Source: Chamaea fasciata (lineage: Eukaryota; Chordata; Aves; Passeriformes; Sylviidae). From it: a stretch of 64,000 bases of DNA. The position numbers and the translations under genes are program-made. The notes beneath the pieces are model-generated. The model did not search any database and had not been told where the DNA came from. It was given only the letters and a program-made list of their open reading frames with translations. This document shows, piece after piece, positions 19,174 to 32,760 of this stretch (position 1 is the stretch's first letter; every line of letters begins with the position of its first letter). The stretch covers positions 35,672,914 to 35,736,913 of the forward strand of contig JARCOQ010000009.1 of assembly GCA_029207755.1 (NCBI GenBank). The letters run 5' to 3'.

Positions 19174-20310
19174 TTTTCAGGTAAATGTGGATATTCTTTA
19201 GGGAAATGGTAAAATATTTATATGCATGTCTTTTGGATTGAAGTTGGAAATAAATGGTTTATGAAGTAGATGAGATCTTTGGAGGAAATGCAGATGATTC
19301 TGTTAGCTAAATCAGAGAGGGTTGGCAGCAGAATGCAATGGATGGGATTTGGGTTGAATTTTTATCACTGGTAGCAATGGCAGCCCGTGTCTGTGGTACT
19401 GCTAATAGGGGTAATCATATTCCTGGGTTCTGCATCCGTTTCCCAGGAGACAGCGGTGGTGGGAGTGTTTGGGTGCCAGGCTGTTGCTGTGCTCATAATG
19501 GATTGCCGTCCATGGAGTGTTGGGGGTGCCAGGAGGTTGCTGTGGCCCCAGTGGGCTCCTGGAGTGTTTGGGGTCAGTGTGCAGTGCTGGGCACGGCCCT
19601 GGGCAGAGCAGCCTCGTGCCTGAGAGCAGGGGGAGGCCTCAGGAGGCTCTGGAGGATCAGCTGTGGCAGGGAAGCCCTCCTGCCAGCAGGCTTGTGGTGG
19701 TGGGTGAGTTACTTGTGCCCTGTGACCCAACCAGAATGCAAAGCTTTTAACTTGCAGTCAGGCCTTAAAACAAGATTTCGCTTCTTTCTAGATGATGCTG
19801 AAATATTGTACAAATGCGGAAAGCCGTGTCTGTGTTAGAATATCCTCCTTTCCTCACTGTTTGACCCACGTTATTTTTAGTGCAATAGCATTGTATCTGT
19901 CAAAAAGAGTGTTCTAGAAATAAGTTGCTGTCATGGTGCAATGCAGTTTCTAAATGACATTGCAGGTATTTGAGACACGTTCAGGTACTAATGACAGCTT
20001 TTTTCCTGAAATGATTTCTTGAGGGTTCTTGTAGGTGGAAACGAGTGTTCTTTCAGCTTTAATGAAATGTTCTCGAAAGATGGTGTTGGGCCTAGACAGG
20101 CTTGACTTGTGTCATGAGGTCATTCAGGGCTCGGATGCACTGCAAGTGATTGCATTTGTTATTTTCCACTTAATTTCTGAGCCACAGAATAGACTGGTTT
20201 CAAGAGCTTTAAGCCACAAATGTTTAAGAGACTTACAGATTTATTTTGCATTATGGCTGTGATTGTGTGCAATGCTCAGGCTCTGTTCCTTAACCCCCAG
20301 GGGAAATGCG
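19174..20310 (+). repeat. Duplication copy B, near-identical block
   Basis: The counterpart of 16000-17136. After ..AAATGCG the sequence skips about 60 bases present in copy A and resumes at the shared GGGCTGAATCCG before diverging. Confidence 0.85.
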
Positions 20311-20320
20311 AATCATTCTG

Positions 20321-20420
20321 GGCTGAATCCGTAATTTGTAATTAACTTTCAGTTGTGAGAAACATCACATTTATGCTCGTGATGCAGTAAATAGTTTTCC
20401 AGGTAGTTGTGGACCTTACA
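20321..20420 (+). repeat. Partial third copy of the same repeat
   Basis: GTAATTAACTTTCAGTTGTG, then GAGAAACATCACATTTATG and GATGCAGTAAATAGTTTTCC resemble 19110-19180 of copy B. This suggests the duplication was originally a longer tandem series. Confidence 0.6.
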
Positions 20421-23400
20421 ATGAAAGTGGAAGTTACTTATCTGCAAGATATTTGGATTCCAGATAGGAACAAGTCTTAGTAACTTGCAGTAGAAAGGTC
20501 ATGGTAATGGATATTTAATTTCATGCCCAAAGCTCACATCATCTCTTGTTAGCCTGGCAGCCAGACTGTGTTTTAGAGGTTATCAGGCTTCTGAATTGAT
20601 GTCCCATTTGATAAGTGCAGGCTGGAACTCTGATCCATTATCAGTGTAGCTGCTCAGTGTCTTCCTTACAAGAATCTGTGTCTCTGGTTCTGTTTTTGCA
20701 GTTGTTCTGATCATAGCAAGAAACTAGTCATAAGTTGTGCCTCCTTTAGCTCTGAGCTGTCACAAATCTGAATTCTAGCCATGTGGAATTGTTCAGGCAA
20801 TTGTCTCTAGTTACTTTTGTTCAACTAAAGTTACTGGCATTTGGCTTTTTTGCTGCCTTAACCTGCTTTTCTTCTAGCAATGCTTTGCAATTAAATAGTG
20901 ATTCTTTTCTCCCCTTCCCTGTACACTCTGCCCTCTGCATAAATACTGAGTTGGAAAAAATGTGTCATAATTTACTGCGACCTTGCATGGTACAGGTGAC
21001 TCTTAAAAGATTTGCTTCTCTGTAGTGCAGCAGGTAATGTTTTGTACTGCATATGTAAAGTGAAAGTGTTCAAAATTTTCTTTTGGCCAACTTTGTGGAT
21101 GATTTCTGCCAGTAAATCGTGCAGAGAAGGATTTTGTTGTTTATGCAAGTTCCAAGCTTTATTGTCCTGAAAAACTGGTGATTCTACCTGTATTAGAGTT
21201 GAGGCTGGCTTAGGTATTCTACTGCAGTCCATGACTTCTTAAAATATTCCTGTCAGTCCTGTATTTTTACTGTATTAGAAATGAGTGTCTGTGTAGTGGG
21301 CTGAAAACATTTATTTAACTTTTTACTTTAGAATCCCTCAGATCTTTGATGCGGTTTCTTTGAAGTTTGATCATGTATTTTGTAACCTGGTGGAATTACC
21401 AACAAAAAAGCTGGCAGAGTTAAGCTTGGTTTTATTCTACCTGTTGGTAGAGGGCACTTGATTTCCTCCATCTTCCAGTATGCTTTTTACCTACCATAAA
21501 AAACAGGGTGCTGTAGGTCAGGGTGAGCAGGACTCCTGAAATAGCAGCAAACAAACACCTTTTCTGTAGGTGGGAGGGAAGCTGCATGCTAGTGCAAGAT
21601 GACCCTGCAGTTACTGGGTACTTTGTGCTGTCAATAAACGAATTCCAGTGTCAGGAGAATGTGTAAATCCAGTTTTCATAGACGACATATGGCTGCGCTT
21701 GAAGTGTCTCTTGAAGTACTGTGTGGAGTCTTTGTGTAGGGAAATTTCCTTTCTCCTAATGTATTTTTTATTTCTTTTAACACTAAAAGAAGGTTTTCAC
21801 ATGTGTTTTGGAGCATTTGTCAGAATGGATTTATTTGAGACTGTGAATTAGAGTAGCCAGTTCCCCAGTAACCTCCTTCATAAGGAAGCTGCAGTCTGTC
21901 TCTCTATTCACTTAGAGAGAACTCATAAGAAATTCGTTTTCCAGCAATAAGCTTTTTAACTGACTTTTCTTTCTTCTCAGTATTATATTAGAGCAATAAA
22001 ACAAGATCACTTAACATTCGGTCCTATTCAGATAGTAGTAAAGTGCAATGGGCACATCAGTGGTGGCATCAAATGTATTCCAAAGGAGAGACTGTTTTAG
22101 ATAGTTTTATGTAATATGAGATTGTGGAAATAATAAAACACGAGTACTTCTATTAAAATTTTCTCTGAAGATGCTCCAAAAGTATGAAGAGCCATTGCTC
22201 TGTCCCTTAAGACAGGAAAAGAGAGGAAAGTTGGTAGAGGAGCTTCCAGAGAGTAATGGAGAGATTGAGAGCAAGTTGGCAGCAGAGTGAAATGGGTAGG
22301 TTTTGGCTGACTCTTCACTTTTGCTGCCAGGGATTTTCTTTAATTTCAGGATGAACCGTGGACAATTCACACTGACAGCTCAAAAGACTGTTGCTGCAGG
22401 AGAATGACTGAGCATTCTTGGAAAAATTCTGATCTTAAAAACCAGAATTTGCAATTTCATCTAAACTTTAAACATTTTATCTTCTTTTTTGATTCAGTTT
22501 ATATTAATTGTTGTCATAAATCCTAGTGTACTCACCAGAGACTACTTGAATGTGTTATCTGGAAAATCCCTCATACCTTCCTGAAGAGGCCAACGGTAGA
22601 GCCAATGTCTCCTGCTTTTGGTGGCATTTAGGGAATATAAAAGAAGTTCTGACCAAGGCCAGGGGGAAATGGTGATTTCTAGAAAATATAAACCAAAGGG
22701 TTTTTTTGTGCCAAGCCTTGTATGCTTCTCTTGGAGCAGAATATGACAGTCAGCCTCCTCCTTTAAACCAACAGAAAGCAATATTCATGTTAAGCAGTGT
22801 ATTTTTATTTTTCATGAGTTGCAGTTAATGACAGGAATGTGTTATTATCAGAGTGATAATAATGCAAGTTACCTTTAAAAGGAACCTTGTCACTAGTGTT
22901 ACGCTGCAGAGTTGAGCAGGTTATGCCAAATATTTGTTTGCTGAGATGCAGTATAGAGTGATGCTGGACTCTTACAAAAATACTTGTAAATACTATATAT
23001 AACAAACACTTTCAGTTGTTTAGTTCCATCAAAGGTCTAATTTTCTACTGTAGCTGGAAATTTCTTCCGTAATTCCAGCATGTTCAGTGCAGCTATTCAC
23101 ATGAAATTTCATGTATGGAGTACTGTTGTGAGGAGCATGTCATTAAAAAAGCTGTGGTCTGATATCTCTTGATGAAAGCAGTGCAGAGCTGGTGGGGGGC
23201 TTCTCTGTGGGGTTGTTTGGGAATTTTCTTTGGTTCCTGGCTGTCTTTCTGCTGCATGATTGTAGAGTCAGGAATTCTGTTCAGAATGACAGAGAAACAC
23301 AGAGGTGTGTGTTGTTCCTCACTCAGTAGCATCATCATCTCCTGTGGACTCTTGGCCAACATCAAACATTGTCATCTTCTCTCTGCTACCACTGTGATCA

Positions 23401-26400
23401 TCGTGAGCTGTAGAATTCAACTTCATGAACCTTAGGAATCTGAAATTGGGCATCCTCCTTTGTTTACTTAGATTTCATTCTGGTCATGGAATATCCTGCA
23501 AAGCCAATATAGATTAGGGAGAGTTGTTTCAAAAGGTATTTTTTTCTTCTCCCTGTCATGTATTTTATCTAGGGAAAGAATGCCTCTCTCAGCTGGGTCA
23601 TTTAGAAGTCACATTAAATATTCTTATGTAGGAGGGAGAAATTAAGTATTTTCAGTCAGTTCTGTCAGCATGTTTTTCCATTCCATTACTGAAAGGAAAA
23701 TGCTTCATAGTTCACTAACCTGTGTGGATGCCGCTGTGGGAAATTAACCTTGTAAATCAGCCAGCATTCTCTGGAGTCACCTGATTCCTGGATTCCCTCA
23801 GTTTCTTGTTACAAATTGCATGGCATGAGATCACCTGTAGGAAAAATTGTATAGGGAAGGTGGTCCTGCAACAGCAGCAGTGTTTGCTTGCTGTGCACCT
23901 TGGGCAGGAGCTGTGTGTGCGCCCAGCTCTGCCCTCCGCGCCCTGCCCGAGCGGGTCACACACCCACTGTGTGAATCCAACAAATTAATGCCACTGTATC
24001 TTCCTCATATAGGACAGTGAAGCCTGTGGAGATCATGCTGGTTTCTTAGAGGGGTTATAATCAGCTTTTGATGAGAAGAGAAAAAATAGTGCCTATTTTG
24101 AGCCATTGCTTTTAGTTTTGTTTGTGTTGTCTTGCTTACTAGGAATTAAACTATCTGCTTCAGAGGGTCGGGTTTTCATTTGTTGTTGCTATGCTTGTTC
24201 TGCTTATGTGAATTCTTGATGGATGTTATTTAAATTCAGGTTTGAAAAATGAAAAATACTGAGGAATCTTTTGAAAGATTTCTATTAACTTACAGCGATG
24301 TGCAAGTGAAAGATTGCATTTCTCAGCAGAAATACTTTGTGCTTAGGCATGAACGTTTGCATGCCTGCTCTGCAAGGTTTGGCATGCATGAAATAATTTG
24401 AAATGGATGAAGTTATTTTATTCCCATATAGCTCTGAGGAAAAAAATTTTACTCTCTTTTTGCTTATTCATTTACAGTATAATGCTTGGTTTCTTCGGTT
24501 TTCTTAGTAAGGATAAATGAAGAATTAACAAGGGCTCATTATCTTAGAAAATATGTGATTGTTCTTGCTGTGTTTGAGTCTTGCTAATAAACATGAGATG
24601 GAGGTACTCGTAAGCCACAGAGTGAAAATTCCAGAATAATTGTGGACTTGCAGGTCCCCCTTGCTCAGTCAGTGAGGTGTGTATGCTCCTGCTGTAAGCA
24701 TAGTATTGTTGCTTAAATTAGTAAGCTCATTCAAATGTTAAATGCCTTGATCGGTTTGAACTGAAGCATTTGTTAGGAGGAACATCAGCTCAGAGGAAAA
24801 ACTCCCATAATTTTTCTCCTGTTTGGGGGGTGGGAAGTTGCTTAATCCATTTCATAATACAGTGTGCACTGCAAAGTAAGGCAACAGCTGTACTGTGCTT
24901 ACCTCTCTATAATTTAAAATTTATAAGGAAATAGTTTTATTTCTATATTAACTTGCAGGCATACTGAGTAAACGTAACAAAATCTGTTTCATTTATCAGT
25001 CTAACCAGTAAGTATTAAGACTGTCATACTGATGTATAGTGCCTAATCAAAGGAAGAACACCCAGTTTCAGATTAAGATCATTAACACTTCGATGTTTTG
25101 TGCGACAATAAATCTTCAATGCTTCCAAAGTTCTTTGATATTCCAGTGCAACAATAATCCACTCGTGGATTTATTAGGATAATTTTATTATTCCTTTCTT
25201 CTCAAAGATGATTTGAAAAGCAAATTTTAATTATTATATATTTTGGCATTACAATTAAAACAAAACTTCTGAAATATAACAACGTTTTGATGTTGTAAAA
25301 GGTTTCACATTAAGATCAAAATAAGAAGAAAGTCAAAACAGTATCTAAGGGCTTGGGCCTTCTTATTTTAATGAATAATTTCCAAGCCCTAGGTTGCAGA
25401 TACGCTTCCTATTTTTTCATATAAGCATGCATGAACTCTTCTGTTGTTAGATCTTTGTATTCAAAGCCTTTATTTTGGCACAAAGTGTACTAGCTTTTGA
25501 TGTTTCTCTTTAAGGACACACTGCATCCTTGGTGTTCAGGATTTTGCAGTTCTAATTTCAACCCTAACATCAGAAATTCTGTGCAATGTAGGGTAACTTG
25601 GACCCAGCAAAAATAGGACTATTGTGCAAAGATGTAAAAATGCCACTCTGCCCCTCCTTTAAAAACAAACATTATCAAGAGGTTTCTCTGCTTGGCCATA
25701 TTCCTTACCATATTCTGACTGAGTCAGAAATCCTGTGAGGGCTATTCAGGGAAGTCACTGAGATGAGATGTTCCTGATAGCTTAGGGTTTGCTGGATTGC
25801 AAAACACATCCCGAGGTGAAATATTCGCTTACAGCAACCCTCTCTCATTACTTGCATTGGTGAAACGCTCAGTTCAAGTTGGCAGAGAAACTGTTTTCCT
25901 AGTTAAAATCATTTTGCTGTGAGTCAAGACCAAAAAATTACTATAGTTCCTGATTTAGAGCAACTTAAGATATTTTTACATAGTTCTTCAAGTTCTTTCT
26001 CCTTTTATTTCCCAAGGAAGTTTGATTTCTGAGAGAAGAATGTCATATGGTTTCCCTACAAAGCAAATTTTTAAGCCATGAATTTGAATTTAGAAAAAAT
26101 CTGAAGCTATGAATTTTGTACTAGAAACAATGTTTTATACATATCCTGTACACAACTATAATCTTTGCATCATTTTCATAAGAGTATATGTAGCTTATTC
26201 AAGTAAAATACTGAGGAGTGAAAGAAAAATGCTTAGAGAGTTGGTGTATTTTGAGCTGAGTGGATGTGCAGTAGCATCTTTACAGAGGAAAGATCTTCCC
26301 AAGTTGCCTTGCCTTCAAACTATCCTTGTTTCTTTGCAAGTTTTGTTTTAGGTCGGACAGATGTTTTATGAAATTACTGTTTGCCTGGTGAGGTCATCAC

Positions 26401-27300
26401 GACTTTGAAGCAGCTGAGGGGGGAAGTGCTAATTTTGGCTTCTTGTGCGGAGCTGAAGGTTGTGCAGGGGGTGTTCTCAACGTGGTGCTGTTGTAGTCAG
26501 CGTGGATCTACAAGTCCCTTGGCACCACACATTCGAGTGTTTTTACTCATATATCAATGTACAGATGGTCAAGTCATGGGGAGGTGTTACAGAGGAAATT
26601 AAAAGAAGGCTTTTTATTATCCCACATGTAATTTTTTTTTCTTCACATTAAAGCTATTAATGTGCTGTATCATGATAGCAGTGAAACCTTTATAGACTGT
26701 TTGGTACTTGCTCTTTTCTTCCCTGAAATCTCTTCAAGAATTTTTACTATAAAAGAATCAAAATTAGCAGTAAGTGTGTCCTTTGCTATGTCTCAGGCTA
26801 CTCCAAGGTGCACAGATGTTGATGAAGCAGCTGGTAAAACAGGATGCAATCTTCAGAGGTCACATTCACTTTTGGAAGTTTTGGGTTGATCTTTCTTGTC
26901 TTGTGACTCTGTCTTGCTTGCCAAAATCAGACTGAAGATGCAGTGCAGATTTAAAAGGAAAGAGAACGTGCCTTTAAAATGAGTTAATGGTAAAAGCTGA
27001 TATTTAATGTCGCAACCGCCACGTTGATGACACTTTCTAGTAAAGACTAGAAAGCCTTGATGATGGACTGCTTAAACAGCAATGCGCAGAGCAAAATATT
27101 GTGTGCTGTGCACTTAAGGAGAGATCAAAAAACTGCATTGTTTAATGCAGTTCAGGTTGCCATTTTGCCCCTGAGAGATTGGACCCGTTCTCCTGAAGGA
27201 TTAGCCCAGGTTTAAGGCTTTGAGCTCTGTGTTTCTGTGCTCAGGTAGCCAGTGTCCTAGAACTGTGGTTCTCATTTCAGAGTTGATCTAGATGACATCA
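20421..27300. other. AT-rich non-coding sequence, no gene seen
   Basis: Frames are short (mostly under 90 codons), on both strands, without domains, conserved splice-site pairs or codon structure. A short GC-richer patch lies at about 23870-23960. The stretch could be intronic or intergenic. A few short hairpins are listed separately. Confidence 0.5.
27033..27054. repeat. Short perfect hairpin
   Basis: CTTTCTAGT (27033-27041) and ACTAGAAAG (27046-27054) form a 9-bp perfect inverted repeat with a 4-nt loop. No element ends or function are apparent. Confidence 0.55.
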
Positions 27301-27454
27301 GGTTTTGATTTTTGGTGGGGGAAGAAATAGCAAGGGAAGAGCAAAAGGAACAACTTGATTTTGATGCTAAGACCAGAGATACTGTAAAGATGGGAGTGAG
27401 GAAAGCAAACATGCTTTTCTTTCTTTGCTGTTGGTTACAGAAAAAAGCTGTCTT

Positions 27455-27594
27455 GATTTTTGGGGTTTTTTGTTTGTTTGTTTGTTTGTTTGGATTTTTT
27501 TGGTTTTTATTTGTTTTTGTGGTTTTTGGGTTTGGGTCTTTCTTTTGGTTTTTGGTTTTTTTTTTTTTTTTTTTTTTTGGTTTTTTTTTCTCCT
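27455..27594 (+). repeat. T-rich low-complexity tract with (TTTG)n
   Basis: It contains TGTTTGTTTGTTTGTTTG at about 27470-27493, then mixed TTTTGG words and a long T run near 27558-27579. It explains the Phe/Trp/Leu-rich translations here. Confidence 0.85.
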
Positions 27595-29841
27595 GGCTTT
27601 CAGTAAATGACTGAGGTAAACCTCAGTCTCGATGTTGTGCCTAGCTAAAATACTTGGAATAACTGTGGGATAACCAGATCTAAAACATGTCTTAAGAGAG
27701 CAATGGAAGACATTAGGAGATAAATAAGCTAGAAGTGGGAATGAAAAATGTTAATTCTGAGATCTTGGAGTAATGACAGCGGGCAAGTTATAAAATTAAC
27801 TGAAAAAGCTTTTGTATTTTAGACTTGTTTCATTGAGTACTTGAAATTTGATCACTGGCTGAAGAATGCACTGCTTTCTCTTTTGGGTAGATGATTTGCA
27901 GTATAAGACCATGTGTGATGAATGATGGTCAGAGGTGGAGGGAGGACTAGGTAAAAGGATAATCAATGACAGGAATAAAGAAAAGGACAAAACCAACAAG
28001 CATAACCATTGAAAGGGTATGGTGCTGTAAGCTCGGATCTAAGGCGTTACTTTGCTAAGTTCTATTAATATTTATTTTGTTAAGCACAAAGTAAACACCA
28101 TTTGTAGGAACCATTCTTATTCTGTTAAAGTATCTATTTTTCATTCCTGAATAAGATAAGTTCTGTTTACTCTCCTTTTCTCTCTTGCTGTGCTTTGATT
28201 CTGGCTTTTTTGCACTTGAAACGATTTCAGTTAAAGGGCAACAAAGGATTTTTTTAACCTTTCTAAAGATCATGACAGTGTCCAACAATTAATTTTAGTA
28301 ACTAATAATAATATTTCATGTATCCAGTGGGAATGAAAAGGTTGCATTGTGATTTTTGTGTAGCATGAGGTGATGTTGAAAACAGCAGTTGAAATACAGC
28401 TTGCAAAAGCAAAACTGTGATCTTAGAACTGTCAAACTATAGAATTCCTTAAATATCTTTATCCTGTATAAAGTTAAGGTGTGGTATTCAGTGAAGTTAG
28501 TGGAAATTGGAGGGATTTACTACTGCACAATCTCATGCCTATTGCAATTAGAAGAATAATGAGATTTTAGTTAATCAAAACGTAGTTTTCATTCAGTTTG
28601 GACTTGTACTTGGATATGTAAATTACTCATGTTGGGAAAAAATGGATTAGAGATTGTAAATTTTTAGAAGCTGAAGAATATTCCCTGCTTTGGCTAAAAA
28701 TAAGGAATATCATACACAAAATTACTTATTCTGAACTCCCGTTGGAGGCCTTCAGAGTAAACCTTACAGGTCTCATGGTATCAAAACTGGGAGGAACTAT
28801 CCTGTATCTTTTCTCTTAATTATTGTTCTTTAGAACTTTTATTATTATGGATTACTCAAATAATCCACAGGAATAATAGAATAGGCATGATGATAGGATG
28901 ATATGGCAGTATTTTTTTTTTGATAATTATTTAATTATGCTCCATGACTTGAGAAAGGAAAATATTTATCAATCGTATTCTTGAACTAAATCTTGATATC
29001 AATTCAGGAGGTTGCACATGATTTCAAATGTATAACCTTTGACTGTGTGTTTAAAATACATTAATTATAAGTACATGAAAATATTCCAATGACAATAACC
29101 ATGGAAATTGTAGTTTATGAAATCAGTCTTTTGGAGGGGATAAATTAAGCAAGCAGAGAAAAACTAATGAGGAAGCATTCACAGAATGCAGAAATTGTGC
29201 CTATGTGAAGTAAACAATGATAAACCCTATCCTTTATCTACTTTATAATGTTAAATAAGACAAAAAGTTAAACCCAAGCGTGTTAATATAGCACAAAATT
29301 GATCTAATTAAATATTCTGAAGATAAATTAGAAGGTGGGTTCAGTGGCACTCAAACTGGCACCAAGCAAACTAATAACAAGGCCAAAACCTCTGGGGAGA
29401 GTAGTGAAAGGCCCCAAGGTTTTTTGTGGAGAGTTGCAATGAAAAGTGTGTTTACAAACTTCAGTCTCATGTTGGCAGCTGCTCTATTTCTGTAGACTCC
29501 ATCCATTTCCCCAGTGCAGTGTTTTGGTGGACACATGGTTATCATCGAAATAACCTTGGACTTCCTCCTAATTGTTCTGACTTTTTTTTCTGTGTGAGAG
29601 AGACAATTCTGGGCTAGGCATTGTTTGCCTTGCTCTGGTTTTCATGGCTCTGCTCTAGTACCTTTATGTGGTGTCCACTATACCCAGAAGATCAGGCAAA
29701 TGTCTTTTTTTTGGCAGCATTTCCTGAAGTGAGTGTCTGTCATATATTGGTCAGGCAGACCTGGAATTTACAAGACAGGATAACCCACTTGGTTTGCCTA
29801 GTAGCTTGGAAGATAATGAAGGTGATGAACAAATCTGCAGT

Positions 29842-29899
29842 AACTCTAAATGGAGTTACCTAGATATACTAACTCTAAGCTGAGTTACCTGGATATACT
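29842..29899 (+). repeat. Two-copy 29-bp tandem repeat
   Basis: Units 29842-29870 and 29871-29899 both begin AACTCTAA and end GGATATACT or AGATATACT, with a GAGTTACCT core. They differ at about four positions. Confidence 0.8.
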
Positions 29900-32654
29900 G
29901 AGACGAGAACAAGTCAGAGGGGTTCAAGGAGAGACTGTAAGAAAAGCTCTTGAATGTTGACCTCTTAGATGTTGATGTGAAATGAGGAGACAGGGGAAGG
30001 AGGCAACTCTTAGGAACAGAATTATTCCTTTTATCCTCTATATGCCTGTTTAAGTACTGCCTTCCCTTAGGGGGATAACTCAAGCAAACACCTGTTGGAT
30101 GCCATTGTGTTTTCATGGATGATTTAGGGATCGCTGCCCATTTCTAGTGATCCTGTTCAGAAGTGATTTAAAATGTACAGTAGTGTAGACAGAAAGTCGA
30201 GCTAGAGCTGCTGTGACAGTGCTTCCATCATCTGTCAGCATCCTTAGTGTTGTGAGCTAAACCTGAAATTTGATTTGAACTGCCTGATATCTGCGAAGGG
30301 GCAGGATATCATTGCTAGAGAGAAATCCTCTCATCTTCTGTGACTCTATCCCCAGTCAGATGTAAGAACAGTTTGGTATCCAGAGGTGAATGGCACTGGA
30401 CCTTTACAAGGCACAGAAATCATCCATATCCCCATGCTTTTAAGGAAAAGGATTCTGAGCAGAGGGCCCTTTGACTCTGCAGCAGAAACTGTTTGGAAAA
30501 ACTTGCTTTAATAATAAGATTCTGACTGAAGACTTTTGCAGAGGATGGTTTGCTTATGGAAACGGTCAAGTGGTCGTTCTGGTATTTGGACACCAGGTTA
30601 CAAAAAGAGGAAAACTACTGTATCGGTATACATGAAGTGAATGAAAAAGTAGATTAAAGGAAAAGTTCAGAAGCCGAAGCTGGAGAGAGGTTCAGAGTAA
30701 CCCAAAATTGCCATCCAAGATTTTGGGGAGGAGGGTTGTAATCTTTCTGAAATATTACTGTGCATGTACTCCCTAACTAATACATTGGGTGTGTTAGACA
30801 GAACCGGACAATTAATTTTTAACACAGAAGGACTTTGAGGACAACTCTGACACCTGGAGGAAAGAAAAGGCTTTATGCAAAGTTTCCATCTTAGAATCAC
30901 TGCTAAAGTAGAAGTGCTGTTTTGTTAGTGGAAAATGTCAGTGAAATTTAAAATAATTGTGTATTCCTGAGAGGTGTCAGTACGTAAATCCCCTTTGTGG
31001 AATAGTTAAGTCACAACTGAAATTTGGTGCTGTGCAGTAGTCCATTGTTCTGGTACTTAAACTCTTTAGGGAACATAAAGGGTAATGTTTAGCTGGTGGC
31101 CAAGAAATGTATTATTTCTATGATCCAGGTGGAGAAGTAAAGGATGAAATGCTGTGAAATAGACACATTTTTTGTACACCTGAAAAGAGACTTGGATGTG
31201 ATATGCAGGCAGATATCAGCTTTAAATTATATTTAGTCAATGTTAATGGTATTAACATACAGATTTTTATCAGCAGAGGCGTATTCAGGCTTCTTCTATT
31301 TTCCTGTCCATTTGCTTCAGTGTAGCAGTGTGAGATCAAAGCCCAAGGCTTTGCAGACTGGCTCCTCATTTGTGCCCCTGGGTGTGTGATCATTGTTTGA
31401 GACAGGCAACAGGTAGACCTGAGAAACAGTGTGAATGCCAGCACAGGGGCTCCTGCTGCATGTGCTGACACATCCGTAGTGTGGGATGGAGACTGCCCAC
31501 TTGGTTTGAGGATTTGCATCAAAGCACCTAATTTCTCTGAGCTGGTGTTATTTTCTCTGTATATGTGCCTCTATGGCTATAGCTGCAAACAGTTTAGTCT
31601 GAACAGTATTCATCGGTTTGATTGTTTCCTGCTCCCTCTGACTTTGTGGTGCACAAGTCGACCTAAATGTCTCAATAATGAATTATTGCTGGGTAATTAA
31701 TCAGCTTCCCCTGCTTTAGACAGTTGCCTCCTAGAACTTACCATAATTCACCTCCATCAGCCAACACATACAGACATTAATTGCCTCCTAATATTGTCAG
31801 GAAGATGTCAGGTAGTGCTGACAGGGTGTGAGTGCATCTCATTGATCTAAGCAAAATTTGTTAGTGTTTTGCCCCTAATCTCATTCTACACATTTATCTT
31901 GCCAGTGCCACGAGCTGGACTGAGGACATCATCAGGGTGCAGTCAGGAGCAATCTGTCCAAATGAACAGTGATTTCAGATTTGCAATGGGAAGTGAGTAA
32001 TTCCCCAGCAGGTAAGTCACAAAATCGGTTACTGACAGCTGGGGCAGTGGAAATTCTCCTTGTAGTGGCCTTGTTTTAAACACCAAGATGAAAATATAAT
32101 GCATGCTTAGAAGGTGCAAACAATGTCTACTCTCATTTCACTCAGTGAAATTTGCTCAGCTTCATCTTGGAGCACTGGAGATATTTTAGTATTTCAAAGT
32201 GTATCAAACTATTTGCCCAGTATTTGGAAAAGCTACTCAGATGTAGTGGAAATGTTTCTATTTCAGACCCAAACCACTTTGATATTTGTTAATTTTATTA
32301 GTGTGTTGAAGTTCATTGACACTGGGAAAAGTGATCCTGTTTCTTCAATTGATAACACCACAGGAATTGCCTTTTTATTAATCTTTATTTGGATGCCTCC
32401 CTGTCCCTATGGAACAATGGGTTTGAAGATGCAGTGAGGTAGAACACTGGAAGGAAAAGGCCAGGCTAAATATTCCTTGAAATAAATAGGCCTCTTTCCC
32501 TTGACTTCAAAGAGAAAAAAGCCTAATTAAATGCAGTTGAGGGGAAGAGGAAAAAAAATGAGAACCTTTGATTTGAACACACTTTGGAGCAGAGCATGGA
32601 GAGATAGGAGAATGATCTCTGTGAGATGAATAAGTTGCCTCTCCTGCTGCATTT

Positions 32655-32760
32655 GTTTTGGGGGTGGGTGACTCATTTCTTGAGGATTCTGTTTTTAAAA
32701 GTTGGATTTGATTTGGTTGATGTTCCTTTCAGCATCTAGATTTTCTATTTTGGCTTGTAT
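32655..32760 (+). repeat. Dispersed repeat, copy 1
   Basis: It shares GGTGGGTGACTCA, CTTGAGGATT, AAGTTGGATTTGA and CATCTAGATTTTCTATTT, in the same order, with about 35190-35295. Sequence outside about 110 bp is unrelated by eye. Confidence 0.7.
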
